Source of the DNA: Hymenobacter artigasi
GTDB lineage: Bacteria; Bacteroidota; Bacteroidia; Cytophagales; Hymenobacteraceae
Length of the DNA stretch: 64,000 bases
Assembly (NCBI RefSeq): GCF_012275535.1
Contig: NZ_JAAVTK010000010.1
Coordinates: forward strand, 124,001-188,000
Reading direction: 5' to 3'
Shown piece after piece: positions 63,665-64,000 of this stretch (its first letter is position 1; each line of letters starts with the position of its first letter). The position numbers were made by a program, and so were the translations under genes. The notes beneath the pieces were generated by a model. It was not told where the DNA came from, did no database searches, and was given only the letters and a program-made list of their open reading frames with translations.

Positions 63665-64000
63665 ATGGCCACCACCATCAATTATTACACTCCCGAGGGC
63701 CTGCAAAAACTGAAGGATGACCTCCAGGACCTCAAAGTCCGGGGCCGGGCCAAGGCTGCCGAAGACCTGCGCGAAGCCCGCGACAAAGGCGACCTGAGCG
63801 AGAACGCCGAATACGATGCCGCCAAGGACGCCCAGGGCCTGCTGGAACTCAAAATTTCGAAGCTCGAAGAAGTGCTGGGCAACGCCCGCGTCATCGACGA
63901 AACTAACATGGATTTCAGCAAGGTGCTCATCATGAGCAAGGTGAAGCTGAAAAACCTCAAGAATAACATGGTGCTCGACTACACGCTGGTAGCCGAGGAA
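63665..64000 (+). CDS. greA: Transcription elongation factor GreA (truncated by window end)
   Basis: Stimulates RNA cleavage by backtracked RNA polymerase. The N-terminal coiled coil (INYYTPEGLQKLKDDLQDL, ARDKGDLSENAEYDAAKD with the catalytic acidic tip) is complete; the C-terminal domain is cut at the window edge after 112 codons. ATG at 63665. Preceded by a leader hairpin. Confidence 0.93.
   Translation, partial: MATTINYYTPEGLQKLKDDLQDLKVRGRAKAAEDLREARDKGDLSENAEYDAAKDAQGLLELKISKLEEVLGNARVIDETNMDFSKVLIMSKVKLKNLKNNMVLDYTLVAEE

Noticed and set aside
1..64000. CRISPR arrays
   Set aside because: Repeated units found are inverted, not direct repeats with regular spacers, and no cas gene is present.
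1..64000. tRNA and rRNA genes
   Set aside because: I found no cloverleaf-like sequence with a matching T-loop, nor rRNA segments. A covariance-model search would be decisive.

Overview
This 64 kb window is a stretch of core chromosome from a high-GC member of the Bacteroidota, most probably Hymenobacter or a close relative (Cytophagales). Supporting signs are lineage-typical families (DUF4290, DUF5606, DUF3109, DUF2851, DUF4349), type IX secretion genes (a PorE-like OmpA protein and PorT beside ubiE), many promoters of the Bacteroidota type (-7 box TAnnTTTG), weak Shine-Dalgarno signals, and the order yceD-rpmF-plsX-fabH-efp-accB-accC. Genus is inference; no rRNA gene is present to settle it. 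I see no tRNA, rRNA, CRISPR array, prophage or conventional transposase.

Layout. 0-15.7 kb: envelope and housekeeping genes (murA with an active-site Asp, DUF4290, UvrD/PcrA helicase, DUF3109, cyclophilin, fasciclin lipoprotein, rsgA-waaA, peroxiredoxin, aspartate kinase, fbp, DUF5606, a TonB-domain protein, engB). 16-20 kb: PorE-like OmpA protein, ubiE, porT. 20-30 kb: SDR, hydrolase, cytidine deaminase, saccharopine dehydrogenase, an ABC permease/ATPase pair, trmN6, rnhA, marC-like gene, serC, aroQ, a four-helix-bundle (S23/IVP) gene, xerD. 31-40 kb: ftsK, lolA, DUF2851, a membrane protein, a hexapeptide acyltransferase, trhO, a nucleoside phosphorylase. 40-48 kb: acyl-CoA reductase and ferredoxin, an orphan N-acetyl-sugar amidotransferase beside a nitrilase, valS. 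48-52 kb: an E2 acyltransferase, small exported proteins, a PIN-domain toxin-antitoxin pair. 52-58 kb: the lipid-synthesis operon and a HigBA pair. 58-64 kb: pdxA, leucyl aminopeptidase, rsmA, an AT-rich orphan, a D-2-hydroxyacid dehydrogenase and the start of greA.

The most unusual feature is the intergenic DNA. About 25 inverted-repeat elements fall into several families. Three families have recognisable shared sequences (GTCATCCTGAGC..., GTCATGCTGAGC..., GTAGCAnnnGCTTTAGCTTG...). A fourth class shares an architecture rather than a sequence: each arm is built from degenerate copies of a short word private to that locus or to a few loci (AGTTAAAAGTT, GAATTATGAATT, GGTGCTTGG, GGTGAGGTGGTGAAATGG and others). 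These word-hairpins often fill the whole space between one gene's stop codon and the next gene's start codon, supply stop codons, contain another element in one case, and in one case appear to be inserted in frame inside valS. The one at aroQ-xerD holds the S23/IVP gene in its loop, an arrangement like 23S rRNA intervening sequences. I propose, as inference, that the word-hairpins and the four-helix-bundle protein belong to one little-described mobile or RNA-based system.
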